DNA from: Oscillospiraceae bacterium
GTDB taxonomy: Bacteria; Bacillota; Clostridia; Oscillospirales; Ruminococcaceae
Direction: 5' to 3'
DNA: 64,000 nt
NCBI GenBank assembly: GCA_031266415.1
Contig: JAISBB010000001.1
Location: 1-64,000 of the forward strand
The notes under the pieces are model-generated. The model was not told where the DNA came from. It saw only the letters and a list, made by a program, of their open reading frames with translations, and searched no databases. Numbering within the stretch: the stretch's first letter is position 1; the number at the start of each line of letters is the position of its first letter. The position numbers and the translations under genes are program-made. Positions 25,479-34,493 of this stretch are shown piece after piece.

Positions 25479-26615
25479 CTAAATTCCATAAGCAGCCCCT
25501 GGATAAGTTTTAATTGCACCAACAAGCTCAAGCTCCGTTATTGAACTCAGTAAATCACCAAGGTGCATCTTCAGTTCTAAAACCAAGGCATCTAATTCTT
25601 TTGGCGCAGAACGTAAAACAGAAAGAACTTTAATTGCTTTATCACTCAGCTCACTTACATCAAGTGGTTGCAACAGCGGCAATTCTTTTTGTGACTTTAA
25701 TTCTTTTTCTTCTTCGTGGTTTAAATCTAACTTAATGTGTGAATATTTAGTTTGAAGTGAGATTAAAATATCATTAACATGTGTTACAACTGTTGCGCCA
25801 TCTTTCAATAATTTATTACAGCCTTTTCCTCCCTGGGTGTTTATATTGTGCGGCACACTAAAAACATCTTTACCTTGTTCTAAACAGCGGTGTGCCGTAA
25901 TTAACGAACCGCTTCTCAATTTTGCCTCTGTTACCAAAACACCATCACTTAATGCTGCCATAATTCGATTTCTAACTGGAAAATTAATTTTGGTTGCCGC
26001 AACACCTGGCGGATATTCTGAAAGAAATAACCCGTTACTCATTAAAATTTCTTGCTTTAACCCGATGTTTTGCTGTGGGTAATCAATGTCAATGCCACAA
26101 CCTAAAACAGCGATTGTTTTACCATTGGATAGTAATGTTTCTTTATGAACAACTGTATCAACACCAACTGCAAAACCACTAATAGTCATAATCCCAGCTT
26201 CCACAAGCCCCCTTGTTAACTCTTTGGTAACCATCTCACCATATGCGCTGTTTTTTCTTGAACCAACAATACAAATGGCGGGAGATTCCTCCAATTCGTT
26301 TAAAAAAGAAAGATTACCTTTAGCATATAACACAGGTGGAGCAGCATAAATATGTTTTAGGCACCTTGGGTAAACAGGCGAATTGCAAGTAATAATTTCA
26401 CACCCAGTCTCATTGCATTTTTTCAGAAGAGATTTGGCTTTATTTAAAGAAACCTGTTTTAATTTAAACAATTCACCACAAAATTCATTATTTATGCTTT
26501 TTTCAAACAACACTTGTGGTAATCCCTCACCATGTTCAGCCAAAACATCAATAGCTTGAGTTCGGCCTACCTCAATAGCTTGATTTAACCACACCCAATA
26601 AACAAGGTCTTCCAC
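25479..26615 (-). CDS. dprA: DNA-processing protein DprA
   Basis: DprA protects incoming single-stranded DNA and loads RecA during natural transformation. The Rossmann-like core is clear: CIVGSRKNSAYG, TISGFAVGVDTVVHKETL, AVLGCGID, FPVRNRIMAALSDGVLVTEA and SGSLITAHRC. An N-terminal helical domain and a C-terminal winged-helix-like domain (from about residue 315) are present. The start is GTG with GGAG ten bases upstream. No other competence gene is in the window. dprA often precedes topA, but here topA-trmFO lie elsewhere. Confidence 0.94.
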   Translation of the reverse strand: MEDLVYWVWLNQAIEVGRTQAIDVLAEHGEGLPQVLFEKSINNEFCGELFKLKQVSLNKAKSLLKKCNETGCEIITCNSPVYPRCLKHIYAAPPVLYAKGNLSFLNELEESPAICIVGSRKNSAYGEMVTKELTRGLVEAGIMTISGFAVGVDTVVHKETLLSNGKTIAVLGCGIDIDYPQQNIGLKQEILMSNGLFLSEYPPGVAATKINFPVRNRIMAALSDGVLVTEAKLRSGSLITAHRCLEQGKDVFSVPHNINTQGGKGCNKLLKDGATVVTHVNDILISLQTKYSHIKLDLNHEEEKELKSQKELPLLQPLDVSELSDKAIKVLSVLRSAPKELDALVLELKMHLGDLLSSITELELVGAIKTYPGAAYGI

Positions 26616-26690
26616 TACTTTTCAACTCCACAATTCCTTTAAAACATACCTCTCAATTATTGCACAAGTTTCAGTTTATTGCAAATGATT

Positions 26691-26719
26691 TTGCCTTTTT
26701 CAAAATGGAGTGCTATAAT
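26691..26719 (+). promoter_or_regulatory. sigma-A promoter of trpS
   Basis: TTGCCT (26691-26696), 17 bases, TATAAT (26714-26719). The leader before trpS is only about 30 bases, too short for a T-box riboswitch. Confidence 0.75.
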
Positions 26720-26756
26720 AGACCTTGTTAAATTAAAAAAGGAAGTGGTGGCCTGA

Positions 26757-27749
26757 ATGAAAGAATGCATTTTAACCGGAGACAGACCTACTGGGAATTT
26801 ACACTTGGGGCATTTTGTTGGTAGCTTATTAAGCCGAGTAGAACTACAAAATAAATATGATACATTTATCATTGTTGCAGATATTCAAGCATTAACAACC
26901 CACTTCACTCACCCTGAAAAAATTAAAGAAAATATATACAATGTGGTACTCGACAATCTGTCAATTGGGATTGACCCCGAAATTTCAACTTTTTTTATTC
27001 AATCTATGGTTCCGGCAATTGCAGAACTCACAATCTTCTATTCCATGCTTGTGAGCGTGAATGTTTTACGTCACAACCCAACCATAAAAACAGAGGCTGC
27101 AAATTATGGGTACAATGACTTAACCTATGGATTTCTCGGGTACCCTGTAAGCCAAACAGCAGACATAACATTTTGTAATGCAAATTTAGTCCCTGTTGGC
27201 GAAGACCAAGTTCCACACATGGAGTTGACACGAAAAATTGTCCGGCGATTTAATGAAATTTATAACACAAATGTTTTAAAAGAACCGCAAACCATGCTCA
27301 GCAACTGTCCAAGGCTTGCCGGCCTTGATGGGAACACAAAAATGGGCAAAAGTCTAAACAATGCAATTTTTTTGTGCGACTCCAGTGAAACTATTAAAAC
27401 AAAAATCACTTCCGCAATAACCGACCCACAAAGAATTAGCGTTCAAGATAAAGGGCACCCAGATATTTGTTCAGTTTACAACTACCACCAGATTTTCAAC
27501 AAAAAGGAACAAGTTGCCGAAATTTGCGAAAATTGCAAAGCGGCAAGGATCAGTTGTGTAAGTTGCAAACAAATTCTTTGCAATGTTTTAAATGAACTCC
27601 TGGCACCTTTAAGAGAAAAACGAAAATTTTATGAAGAACGCCCCAAGCTAATTCAAGAAATTTTAAATAGCGGCACACAAAAAGCCAACCAAATCGGCAA
27701 TGAAACCGTCAAAAACGTTAAAGAAGCTATGAATCTTATTCATTTTTAA
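26757..27749 (+). CDS. trpS: tryptophanyl-tRNA synthetase
   Basis: TrpRS charges tRNA-Trp. The class I motifs are GDRPTGNLHLGHFVGSL (HIGH region, about residues 7-23) and KMGKSLNNAI (KMSKS variant, near residue 197). The region between, with PVGEDQVPHMELTRKI, is the usual TrpRS/TyrRS catalytic fold. The length of 330 residues is normal. It stands alone on the plus strand between the dprA and aroC clusters. Confidence 0.95.
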   Translation: MKECILTGDRPTGNLHLGHFVGSLLSRVELQNKYDTFIIVADIQALTTHFTHPEKIKENIYNVVLDNLSIGIDPEISTFFIQSMVPAIAELTIFYSMLVSVNVLRHNPTIKTEAANYGYNDLTYGFLGYPVSQTADITFCNANLVPVGEDQVPHMELTRKIVRRFNEIYNTNVLKEPQTMLSNCPRLAGLDGNTKMGKSLNNAIFLCDSSETIKTKITSAITDPQRISVQDKGHPDICSVYNYHQIFNKKEQVAEICENCKAARISCVSCKQILCNVLNELLAPLREKRKFYEERPKLIQEILNSGTQKANQIGNETVKNVKEAMNLIHF

Positions 27750-27767
27750 ATACTTTACAAAATCATT

Positions 27768-28850
27768 TTAGCCGGCTCCTTTTGAACAAATGTCTAAAAT
27801 CACAAGCGCAGCAACAGATTCAACAATCACAGCACTTCTTGCAACCGGCGAAACATCGTGTTTGCCGATAATTTTTATTTTTGCGTTTGATTTCGCCTCA
27901 AGATTAATCGTTTCTTGCTCTTTACCAATTGAAGGAATTGGTTTAAATGCAGTGTTAAATATTATGGGCATTCCAGTTGAAAGGCCACCACAAATCCCAC
28001 CAGAATTGTTTCTCTTACTTCTCACTTGTTGAATATCATCGTAAAATAGCGGGTCGTTCGCTTCGCTGCCTTTTAATGTTGTTATTTCAAACCCTTTCCC
28101 AAATTCAATTCCCTTCACTGCCGGAACTCCAAACATTACTAAAGCCAGCTTACTTTCAATTGAACCAAATAATGGGCTGCCAATTCCAGGCGGTACACCT
28201 AAAATAGCCGTTTCAATACAACCACCAACACTATCCCTTCCCATTTTAGCATTATTTAAAACCTTCAAATAATGCAGGCGCACGTTCTTGCAAATCACTG
28301 GCATTGCATCATATTGGAGGGATTCTTTTAATTCCTTCGAAAATACAGGCCCAAACACCACATCTTTATAGCTATATATACTACTCACATGACTATAGAT
28401 TTCGATCCCCCACTTTTCTTTAAGCAGTTGCCGCGCAACAGAACCAGCAAAAACCAAACCAACAGTCAACCTGGCAGAAAACTCCCCACCACCGCTTACA
28501 TTTTCCCCACAATATTTTACCCACGCTGGGTAATCTGAAGTAGAAGGCCTTGGAATGTAAGGTATATATCCCTCACCGTTTACGTCTTTATTGTGAAAAA
28601 TAGCTGTTAAATTTGCACCTGTAGTAATTCCATTTTTAATCCCGCAAAGCAACTCATAACAATCTGGTTCATTTCGCAATGAACAAAAATCATTTTGATT
28701 TGTTTTGCGGCGCAACAACTGTTTTTCTAATTCTGCGAAATTAATCTCAAAACCCGATTTAAATCCACTAACTGAAACACCAACAGCTTCTGCATGTGAC
28801 TCCCCAAACAAAGTAACTACAACATTTTCTCCGAAACTATTATACACCAT
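27768..28850 (-). CDS. aroC: chorismate synthase with altered active-site motif
   Basis: AroC converts EPSP to chorismate with reduced FMN. Family segments are clear: LFGESHAEAVG with the first active-site His (residue 19), RRKTNQND, GGGEFSARLT and the C-terminal GKHDVSPVARSA. In the normally conserved RPGHAD or RPSHAD motif, however, this protein reads RPSTSD (residues 101-106), so the second active-site His is replaced by Thr. The rest of the fold is intact, and the start overlaps the end of aroA by 11 bases. Confidence 0.93.
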   Translation of the reverse strand: MVYNSFGENVVVTLFGESHAEAVGVSVSGFKSGFEINFAELEKQLLRRKTNQNDFCSLRNEPDCYELLCGIKNGITTGANLTAIFHNKDVNGEGYIPYIPRPSTSDYPAWVKYCGENVSGGGEFSARLTVGLVFAGSVARQLLKEKWGIEIYSHVSSIYSYKDVVFGPVFSKELKESLQYDAMPVICKNVRLHYLKVLNNAKMGRDSVGGCIETAILGVPPGIGSPLFGSIESKLALVMFGVPAVKGIEFGKGFEITTLKGSEANDPLFYDDIQQVRSKRNNSGGICGGLSTGMPIIFNTAFKPIPSIGKEQETINLEAKSNAKIKIIGKHDVSPVARSAVIVESVAALVILDICSKGAG

Positions 28851-30099
28851 GAATCACACCGCCCAAACTCAAAAAATCAGCAATAAACGTGGGGTATGAT
28901 TTTTTTATGCAAGAAATATCATCTATTTCAATACCAGATTTGGCCTTCAGTGCTGCTATGCACATCGCCATCGCAATTCTGTGGTCACCAAAACTTTTTA
29001 CTTCCCCACCAACAAATCCTTCTTTTCCATTTATTAAAATTTCCCCATTTTCATATCTCGCATCGCCACCAATTGCTAACAAATTCATTACCATTGAAAC
29101 AACCCTATCAGATTCTTTGAATCTTAATCTTTCAACATTCATAATTTTAGTTTGTCCAGGTACTAGTGCACCCAAAACCATTAATATTGGGACCAAATCT
29201 GGAATATGTCTTGCATCTATACTGCACCCAGAAAGTACCGCTACAGAAAAACTAATTCCACTTTCACACACAATAGGAATCGCACCAAATTTTTCAAGTA
29301 ATCTCAAAATTGAAAAATCGCCCTGAACAGAGGGCGTTTTTATTTGAACTGTGATCTCAAACCCAAGAGCCGCAGCAACAAACCAAAAAGAAGCCGCAGA
29401 ATAATCGCATTCAACTTGAAATTTGGCCGGTGCATGATATTTTGCATTAGGTATATAAATTTCACATTCTTTAATTTGCACATCCACACCAAAACTTTTC
29501 ATAATCTCACTAGTTAACAATACATATGAAAGTGAACCTTGATTTACACTTATTTTAAGCTTCGAACTTTGCTCAAGCAGTGGGGAAGCCATCATAAGAC
29601 CACTAATAAACTGCGAAGTTGTTTGTTCTGCCACACAATATTCACCACTCTTAAGCTCTTCAGATACATAAACCGTGTTCTTTTCCATGCAACAGTTTAT
29701 TCCAAAATCTTTCAGGCGTTCTAACTCATTTTTTGACAAACGTTTTAAAAGCTGTTCGCCGCAAAGAAGCTTTGCCTTTATTTTCAAAGCTGCAAGGATA
29801 CAAATTAAAAATCTCAATGTACTTCCAGAGTTGGCACAATCAGCATTCAAAAATTCACAATTGATGGAAGAAGAAATAAATATTGAATTGGCACCCACTT
29901 TAACACCAATGCCCAAGGCATTCAACACATTTATTGTTGCTATTATATCGCTACACAAATTAATTCCCACAAGTTCACAGTTTTCAACACTCAAAGCCGC
30001 CAAAAATAAAGCACGGTGCAATATGCTTTTGGAAGGAGGAACTTTAACCGTTCCTTTTATTAATTCACTACCACTTACATTGAACAAATTCGTATCCAC
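28840..30099 (-). CDS. aroA: 3-phosphoshikimate 1-carboxyvinyltransferase (EPSP synthase)
   Basis: AroA joins shikimate-3-phosphate and PEP. Conserved parts are KVPPSKSILHRALFLAAL, NSGSTLRFL, PDLVPILMVLGAL (catalytic Asp), RLRFKESDRV and GDHRIAMAMCIAAL. The 419-residue length is normal. The start appears to be GTG at 30099 without a strong ribosome binding site. With the overlapping aroC it forms the last two steps of chorismate synthesis. The other shikimate genes are not in the window. Confidence 0.94.
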   Translation of the reverse strand: MDTNLFNVSGSELIKGTVKVPPSKSILHRALFLAALSVENCELVGINLCSDIIATINVLNALGIGVKVGANSIFISSSINCEFLNADCANSGSTLRFLICILAALKIKAKLLCGEQLLKRLSKNELERLKDFGINCCMEKNTVYVSEELKSGEYCVAEQTTSQFISGLMMASPLLEQSSKLKISVNQGSLSYVLLTSEIMKSFGVDVQIKECEIYIPNAKYHAPAKFQVECDYSAASFWFVAAALGFEITVQIKTPSVQGDFSILRLLEKFGAIPIVCESGISFSVAVLSGCSIDARHIPDLVPILMVLGALVPGQTKIMNVERLRFKESDRVVSMVMNLLAIGGDARYENGEILINGKEGFVGGEVKSFGDHRIAMAMCIAALKAKSGIEIDDISCIKKSYPTFIADFLSLGGVIHGV

Positions 30100-30233
30100 C
30101 CAACTTTTTCACAAACAAGCTACTTAATAATACCCAATTCCCTCCACTCGGACCTTGTGCACCACGAGCTGGTAATCCCTTTCTCCATCTCTTGGCCGCT
30201 GCATACCACAAACAGGCAAAAACACCGCCCAAG

Positions 30234-31496
30234 TTACATCGTGCCGATTTCACTTGACCCCATACTGCGAGATGGTGAAATTCCATGCAGTTTATACCAC
30301 ACTTGTATTTCATCTTTCAAGGTTACAAATTCCGGGTAGCCCTCAAAAAATTCAACTTTCTCTCTTCCTCGATTCTCTTTTAATTCCTCTTCGGTAATAA
30401 AACTAGCAAACGACTCAGCAAAATCGTCAAAAATATGTGTACTTGCATATAGCGAAACAAAATCTTTTCTGTGCCGCAAATAAAACAAATAACCGTTTTC
30501 ATCATTGTGCTTATCATCTAATGTATATTTATAAAACCGATCAACAAAAGCTTTCATGTAAGAATTCTCTCTAAACCTAATAGCAACATACGGTGGGACA
30601 TCTATCACCATCGCGGCGGAATTTTCTGAGGGTTCAGGTTCACTATAAAGCGAAATAAAATGCCCAAACTCATGGCACAACTGATACGCAAACATCGCTA
30701 AACTCTCTTCTTCTAAAACAGAAATATCCACACCCAACACAGAATATGCAACTTCATTTTCATTCGTTGTAACTTCAGTTGTAACTTCAGTTGTAACTTT
30801 AAAAGACCCACAGAAGGCAGGCGCAAAACCGTTGCCCTGCGGTAATAGTACATAATAAAAAGGAGAAAAATAATCTATGCATTGTAAAACCCTAGATGGC
30901 AATATCTTTTTTGTTTGTTCCCAAACCGTTTCTTGTTTCCTTTCCTTTTCTTCAGGGGAAATTAACACCGATTCAACTGGCTTAATAATTCCTATTTTTT
31001 CCGCTACCGCTGGTAGGTCTTCCCCTCGCTCTAAAGTTAAATTAGCATTTATTTTATATTGTGCATCTTCTTCCCATTCGCTATTAACATCCACCTGGGC
31101 ATTAATGTAAGTTTTCCACGTATCTGCAATTAATTCAATATCTTCCATTGGATTTTGTAAAAACTGATCTTTTGTATATTGGTTTAAAATATTACTTAAT
31201 TTCTTATTGCATTTGTTTAACTCGCGTTTTTCTAATTTACTTAAATTTTGTTTATTCTTTAATTTTACTATTGCCTCAACAACAACAGCAACTGCCTCGC
31301 GTTTTTCATTTGAGAGTTTTAATTCTCCAATAACCTGCTGCATCATTTCATCAACCATTAAGGAGACTGTTTGTTTTACCGCTGCTACCCGCATCAACCC
31401 TGGCGGATTTCTAAACACAAAAAACAAACTACCTGCAATCACAACAATTGCAGTAATCATACTCACGTAAACTGCCTTTTTTCTTCTTTTACTCAT
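30234..31496 (-). CDS. membrane-anchored putative zinc metallopeptidase
   Basis: The protein starts with a basic segment and one membrane helix (about residues 8-28), so the rest should be outside the cell. The second half has the zinc motif HEFGH (His275, Glu276, His279) and, 82 residues later, DDFAES with Glu361 as the likely third ligand, a gluzincin arrangement. The first half is a charged helical region and contains the short repeat VTTE. I do not recognise a named family. It is downstream of two other secreted protein genes in the same orientation but has its own weak promoter. Confidence 0.72.
   Translation of the reverse strand: MSKRRKKAVYVSMITAIVVIAGSLFFVFRNPPGLMRVAAVKQTVSLMVDEMMQQVIGELKLSNEKREAVAVVVEAIVKLKNKQNLSKLEKRELNKCNKKLSNILNQYTKDQFLQNPMEDIELIADTWKTYINAQVDVNSEWEEDAQYKINANLTLERGEDLPAVAEKIGIIKPVESVLISPEEKERKQETVWEQTKKILPSRVLQCIDYFSPFYYVLLPQGNGFAPAFCGSFKVTTEVTTEVTTNENEVAYSVLGVDISVLEEESLAMFAYQLCHEFGHFISLYSEPEPSENSAAMVIDVPPYVAIRFRENSYMKAFVDRFYKYTLDDKHNDENGYLFYLRHRKDFVSLYASTHIFDDFAESFASFITEEELKENRGREKVEFFEGYPEFVTLKDEIQVWYKLHGISPSRSMGSSEIGTM
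30766..30800 (-). repeat. 12-bp tandem repeat inside the metallopeptidase gene
   Basis: The unit GTTGTAACTTCA occurs almost three times in a row (plus-strand reading). It encodes repeated Val-Thr-Thr-Glu. The period is a multiple of three, so copy-number change would keep the frame. Confidence 0.8.
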
Positions 31497-31617
31497 AAAA
31501 CTCCCTTTTTTATTTTCTCATTTTCATTAAGGAATTAAACTCTTTCCGTCTATATTTAAGACATTTTTACAAGAGCAAACACAAGGCTCTCAAAAATTTA
31601 CATGTTTTCATAGCTAA

Positions 31618-31646
31618 ATTGTGGCACAGCGAACCCTCAATGTCAA
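31618..31646 (-). promoter_or_regulatory. possible promoter of the metallopeptidase gene
   Basis: On the minus strand a perfect TTGACA (31646-31641) is followed after 17 bases by CACAAT (31623-31618), a weak -10 box. It lies about 120 bases upstream of the start codon. Confidence 0.45.
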
Positions 31647-31738
31647 TAGTTGAAAACAAAACATTGTTTTGTGAGCTTGTAATCCCCATCCCACCCCAGA
31701 GGCCAAAGCACGAAATTCCTGGAATTGGCAGAAACAAA

Positions 31739-31755
31739 GGCCCCTAAATGGGACC
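31739..31755 (-). terminator. possible terminator of the secreted protease operon
   Basis: On the minus strand GGTCCC, a five-base loop and GGGGCC form a short stem with one G-T pair, followed by TTTGTTT. It lies about 280 bases after the secreted protein gene, so the assignment is weak. Confidence 0.35.
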
Positions 31756-32032
31756 TGATTATTGTCTAAATATCTATTGTATTTATTTGTATGCTGACTG
31801 GCAATGTAAAATAACAAATGAGCAAATCACCTGCCTGTTTGACCACTTGAGGTAATATACGGATAGAATAAGGTGGTATTGAGCCAAAAAGCTCCAGTTA
31901 AGTCAGTTTCAAGCCTTTCTTTACCTTCATTCCCATACCCCCAAAGATTACAAGAACAAATCAAGATCTTTGCCAATTAAAAAGTTAGCATAGCCTATCC
32001 ACAAAGAAGGTGGGTTCTTTTTTTAACTAGAC

Positions 32033-32821
32033 CTAACAATACCAGCACCCAGCCTGCGCTACTCTCTGATTCCCTTCCCAGTAATCATTTAGAACAGTAG
32101 CTAATGGATAAAATTTTTTTGCTTCATACCCCGGCAACGGACGGGAAAACCAAATTTGCGCAGCATCTAAAGACGCATCGCCGGATGGCGTTGCAATGTA
32201 CCCAGAGGCACGATGCTCAATATTAATAAGAATTATTTTTGAACTTTGATTACTTTCCTGAAAAAAATCAAAATTCAGTTGAGGATCTCCCTCACGCACA
32301 AATTTTTCCATCTCTTCTACATCTACATTATAAGGTACCGGTGACAAGGTATTCGTAAACCGTAGTTCCTTAACCTCCTTCACATCTGGCTTCACCTTGT
32401 CTTTTAATATATCTTCCAAGGTCCTTCCATTTGCTGCTAGCCTTATGTAGAACGATGCTACTTCTTGTCCTTCAGGGAGTTCACATCCTTCAGGGAGTTT
32501 AAATTCTACAGGGACAAGTAAATTGAATTCCGTCTCGTCCTGTATAACCATGTTAACATTTATCGTCTGATCTTCTTGGGCAACTGGTGGCCTGCTCTCC
32601 ACAATTCTACGAAACACCATTATTTGGCTATTCCATCCATCCTTCAATTTCAGAAACTGTGTCGCAAGTTGTAAATTTAATGCCTCACTAAGCCACTCGC
32701 CTGGCTCAACATTTGATAAATATACACTATCTTTTGTTTGCCTACTCATACAAACACCAACAGAAACAAAACTACTCACCGCCACCAAAGTTGATATTAA
32801 TCTTACTAAAAACTTATTCAT
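32033..32821 (-). CDS. secreted protein of unknown function
   Basis: I do not recognise this protein. From the ATG at 32821 (AAAGGA eight bases upstream) it begins MNKFLVRLISTLVAVSSF, a clear signal peptide, with a possible cut near VGVCMS. If the Cys is used it could be lipid-anchored, but the lipobox is poor. The mature part is 230-240 residues, acidic and without catalytic motifs, and ends in the unusual CWYC. It contains a duplicated LPEG segment. It lies 43 bases after the papain-like protease gene, so the two are probably one operon. A role as an inhibitor, substrate or partner of the protease is inference. Confidence 0.65.
   Translation of the reverse strand: MNKFLVRLISTLVAVSSFVSVGVCMSRQTKDSVYLSNVEPGEWLSEALNLQLATQFLKLKDGWNSQIMVFRRIVESRPPVAQEDQTINVNMVIQDETEFNLLVPVEFKLPEGCELPEGQEVASFYIRLAANGRTLEDILKDKVKPDVKEVKELRFTNTLSPVPYNVDVEEMEKFVREGDPQLNFDFFQESNQSSKIILINIEHRASGYIATPSGDASLDAAQIWFSRPLPGYEAKKFYPLATVLNDYWEGNQRVAQAGCWYC
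32468..32503 (-). repeat. 18-bp tandem duplication in the secreted protein gene
   Basis: TCCTTCAGGGAGTT is repeated at an 18-base period (from 32468 and from 32486). It encodes a doubled Leu-Pro-Glu-Gly motif and keeps the frame. Confidence 0.7.
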
Positions 32822-32864
32822 AAAAAACATCCTTTCTATTATTTTGATTCTTAATTTTAGATAA

Positions 32865-34217
32865 TCAATAGGAATCAAATGTCGTGTATTGATAAAAGTC
32901 CCAGCTATGCCCACTACCTATATTACATTTTGAACCAGGAATTGCCAAATTAATTTTAAAGTCATTACCCCAAGGATTATACCCATACAGGAACTTAATG
33001 GAAAAAGGACCGGCAGAAATATCCTCTGCTCCGTATACAACACAAGCATGTGCTACCGGCCCCGCAGGGTTTTTAAACGAAGCAACTACCATTCGCCTGT
33101 TGTTAAAAACTTCATTGTAAATGGCCTCAAAAGCATCTTTTACAGCTGCTTTGTTTGCCGGATCTACAGACGTGCTTACAGTTGATATCCCACCAATAGT
33201 ACGCATCACAACGTTTACAGCATCGCCATTTTCTCCGACAAACATTCGCTGACACATAGGCGATAATGCTCCCCATGTATTCGTTAATTTCGCATTATCC
33301 GCCGCGCCAATTAAACAATTGAACAGGAAGAGCTGCCTTATTGGGGAAACATTCCCAAGAACATCTCTCAAGAGCGCGGGACCTAAACAGCAAGTACATA
33401 ACGGGGGGGTCCCAATCGCCGCTGTGCCAGGTGGGGGGGCCGGGATGGCGAGGCCTTCTGCAAGATCAACTGGAACCCCGGGGGGGGCCAGTTGACCGTC
33501 GGGGGGTCGGTCACCGCCAAGACCCGCGGGAGGGTTTGCGTCGGTCCGCCCACCTGCCTCTTCCACGTCATCGCCGCCATCTTCCGGCTGCTCGGCGGGA
33601 GCTGCGCCGGCAGCTGCCAACAAAACCGGGCAGCTGGTCGAGAAATGGGTGCTCTGGTCGCTCAAAAAATCGTGAATTTTTTCCAGAAGCTCTGTTTGAA
33701 CAGCGTCTGATGCCTTATAGTACTCCTCGAGTGTGACCATTGCCGACCTGTGTAAAAAAACATTCTCCATAAATTTTTCGTCGTAATTCCAGATGTCTGG
33801 GCCCACGGCTTGGCCAGCCCCAGCAGCAGCGCCAGCAGGTCTGTTAATCGGGGTCCCGAGGGACGGGAGGACGCCCGGCAGTTCGAAAAATGCCCGCAAA
33901 GCAACAACGTCCTGGTTGCCGTCAGCTATTCTTTTTCGCAGTATATCCCATAACACTATTTTAGAGCACGTGACTGCGCACCACGGCACATTTCCCTGTT
34001 CTAAAAACCAACGATTTGTTCCATTTCTGTAATCGCTCCATGGATCATAACTGGTTACTCTTTTCTCTGCGAGTGTAATGTTAGAAAAAATGGATACAAA
34101 ACAAAAAAGACTTAATAGCAGCGCGCAAATCTTCCTCTTTGCCTGCTTAAAAATTTGAATATTCATAATATTTCTATTTAATTTTCTCAATTTTACCATG
34201 CTTGACTTGAATTTCAT
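32865..34217 (-). CDS. secreted papain-like cysteine peptidase with a GC-rich low-complexity insert
   Basis: After a basic start and a signal peptide (about residues 27-50, ending TLA), the protein shows QGNVPWC (Gln74, Cys80), VAHACVVYG (His390) and YGYNPWG (Asn414). This spacing matches the Cys-His-Asn triad and oxyanion Gln of papain-like peptidases of the C39/C70 kind. Two inserts interrupt the fold: an Ala/Gly-rich one at about residues 113-142 and a large Pro/Gly/Ala/Asp-rich one at about 200-280. Both are far more GC-rich than the genome around them and the second has C-runs of 6-8 on the coding strand. AAGGGGG lies four bases before the ATG. Downstream ATGs at 34199 and 34166 are also possible. 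Confidence 0.75.
   Translation of the reverse strand: MKFKSSMVKLRKLNRNIMNIQIFKQAKRKICALLLSLFCFVSIFSNITLAEKRVTSYDPWSDYRNGTNRWFLEQGNVPWCAVTCSKIVLWDILRKRIADGNQDVVALRAFFELPGVLPSLGTPINRPAGAAAGAGQAVGPDIWNYDEKFMENVFLHRSAMVTLEEYYKASDAVQTELLEKIHDFLSDQSTHFSTSCPVLLAAAGAAPAEQPEDGGDDVEEAGGRTDANPPAGLGGDRPPDGQLAPPGVPVDLAEGLAIPAPPPGTAAIGTPPLCTCCLGPALLRDVLGNVSPIRQLFLFNCLIGAADNAKLTNTWGALSPMCQRMFVGENGDAVNVVMRTIGGISTVSTSVDPANKAAVKDAFEAIYNEVFNNRRMVVASFKNPAGPVAHACVVYGAEDISAGPFSIKFLYGYNPWGNDFKINLAIPGSKCNIGSGHSWDFYQYTTFDSY
33378..33617 (-). other. GC-rich insert with G/C homopolymer tracts
   Basis: This part of the papain-like gene codes for about 80 residues rich in Pro, Gly, Ala and Asp. On the plus strand it contains runs of G at 33403-33409 (7), 33433-33439 (7), 33480-33487 (8) and 33501-33506 (6). 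A second, smaller GC-rich patch lies at 33791-33879. Nothing else in the window has this composition. Confidence 0.8.
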
Positions 34218-34358
34218 AATGCCCCCTTAGATTTACTATTGATACAACATACTTTTTCTTAAAGTTGGTCTTTCGTGGTGTTATTTTCTTCATTCGAGCA
34301 ATCGTTATCCACTTTCTTGAGGTTGATCTACTTAAGAAATGTTGCCGCTTTTTACATT

Positions 34359-34368
34359 AACACGTGTT
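34359..34368. promoter_or_regulatory. candidate operator palindrome AACACGTGTT
   Basis: A perfect ten-base palindrome lies about 20 bases downstream of the expected transcription start of the papain-like protease promoter. It could be a repressor site. The regulator is unknown. Confidence 0.35.
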
Positions 34369-34392
34369 GTGCTTTTTGCAATTTACCGTCTT

Positions 34393-34421
34393 AATTTACC
34401 AGAAAATACCATCTATGTCAA
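34393..34421 (-). promoter_or_regulatory. sigma-A-like promoter of the papain-like protease operon
   Basis: TTGACA (34421-34416), 17 bases and TAAATT (34398-34393) on the minus strand, about 170 bases before the start codon, so the leader is long. The AT-rich leader holds the candidate operator. Confidence 0.6.
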
Positions 34422-34493
34422 TTTTACGTCGAACGAAATATTAGAGTTAAATTTTAGTTTTTAAACACCATTTGACCATCTTCACCATTTTAT

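Larger units (their letters stand above)
31497..32032. other. gene-free region between two secreted protein genes
   Basis: No coding frame here can be supported. It holds the weak promoter and the hairpin listed separately. The centre (31680-31760) is less AT-rich, with the palindrome AATTCCTGGAATT near 31713-31725. Confidence 0.5.

Noticed and set aside
26720-26756. T-box or other riboswitch before trpS, leuS, thrS or ribF
   Set aside because: The leaders of these genes are all too short or lack the conserved stems. I found no riboswitch in the window.
28889-30127. Two plus-strand open frames of about 145-150 codons
   Set aside because: They are antisense to aroA, which is complete and conserved.
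33341-33736. Open frame of 131 codons on the plus strand opposite the papain-like gene
   Set aside because: It is a by-product of the GC-rich insert, which removes stop codons on both strands. It has no ribosome binding site and no recognisable product, whereas the minus frame has a signal peptide and a catalytic triad.
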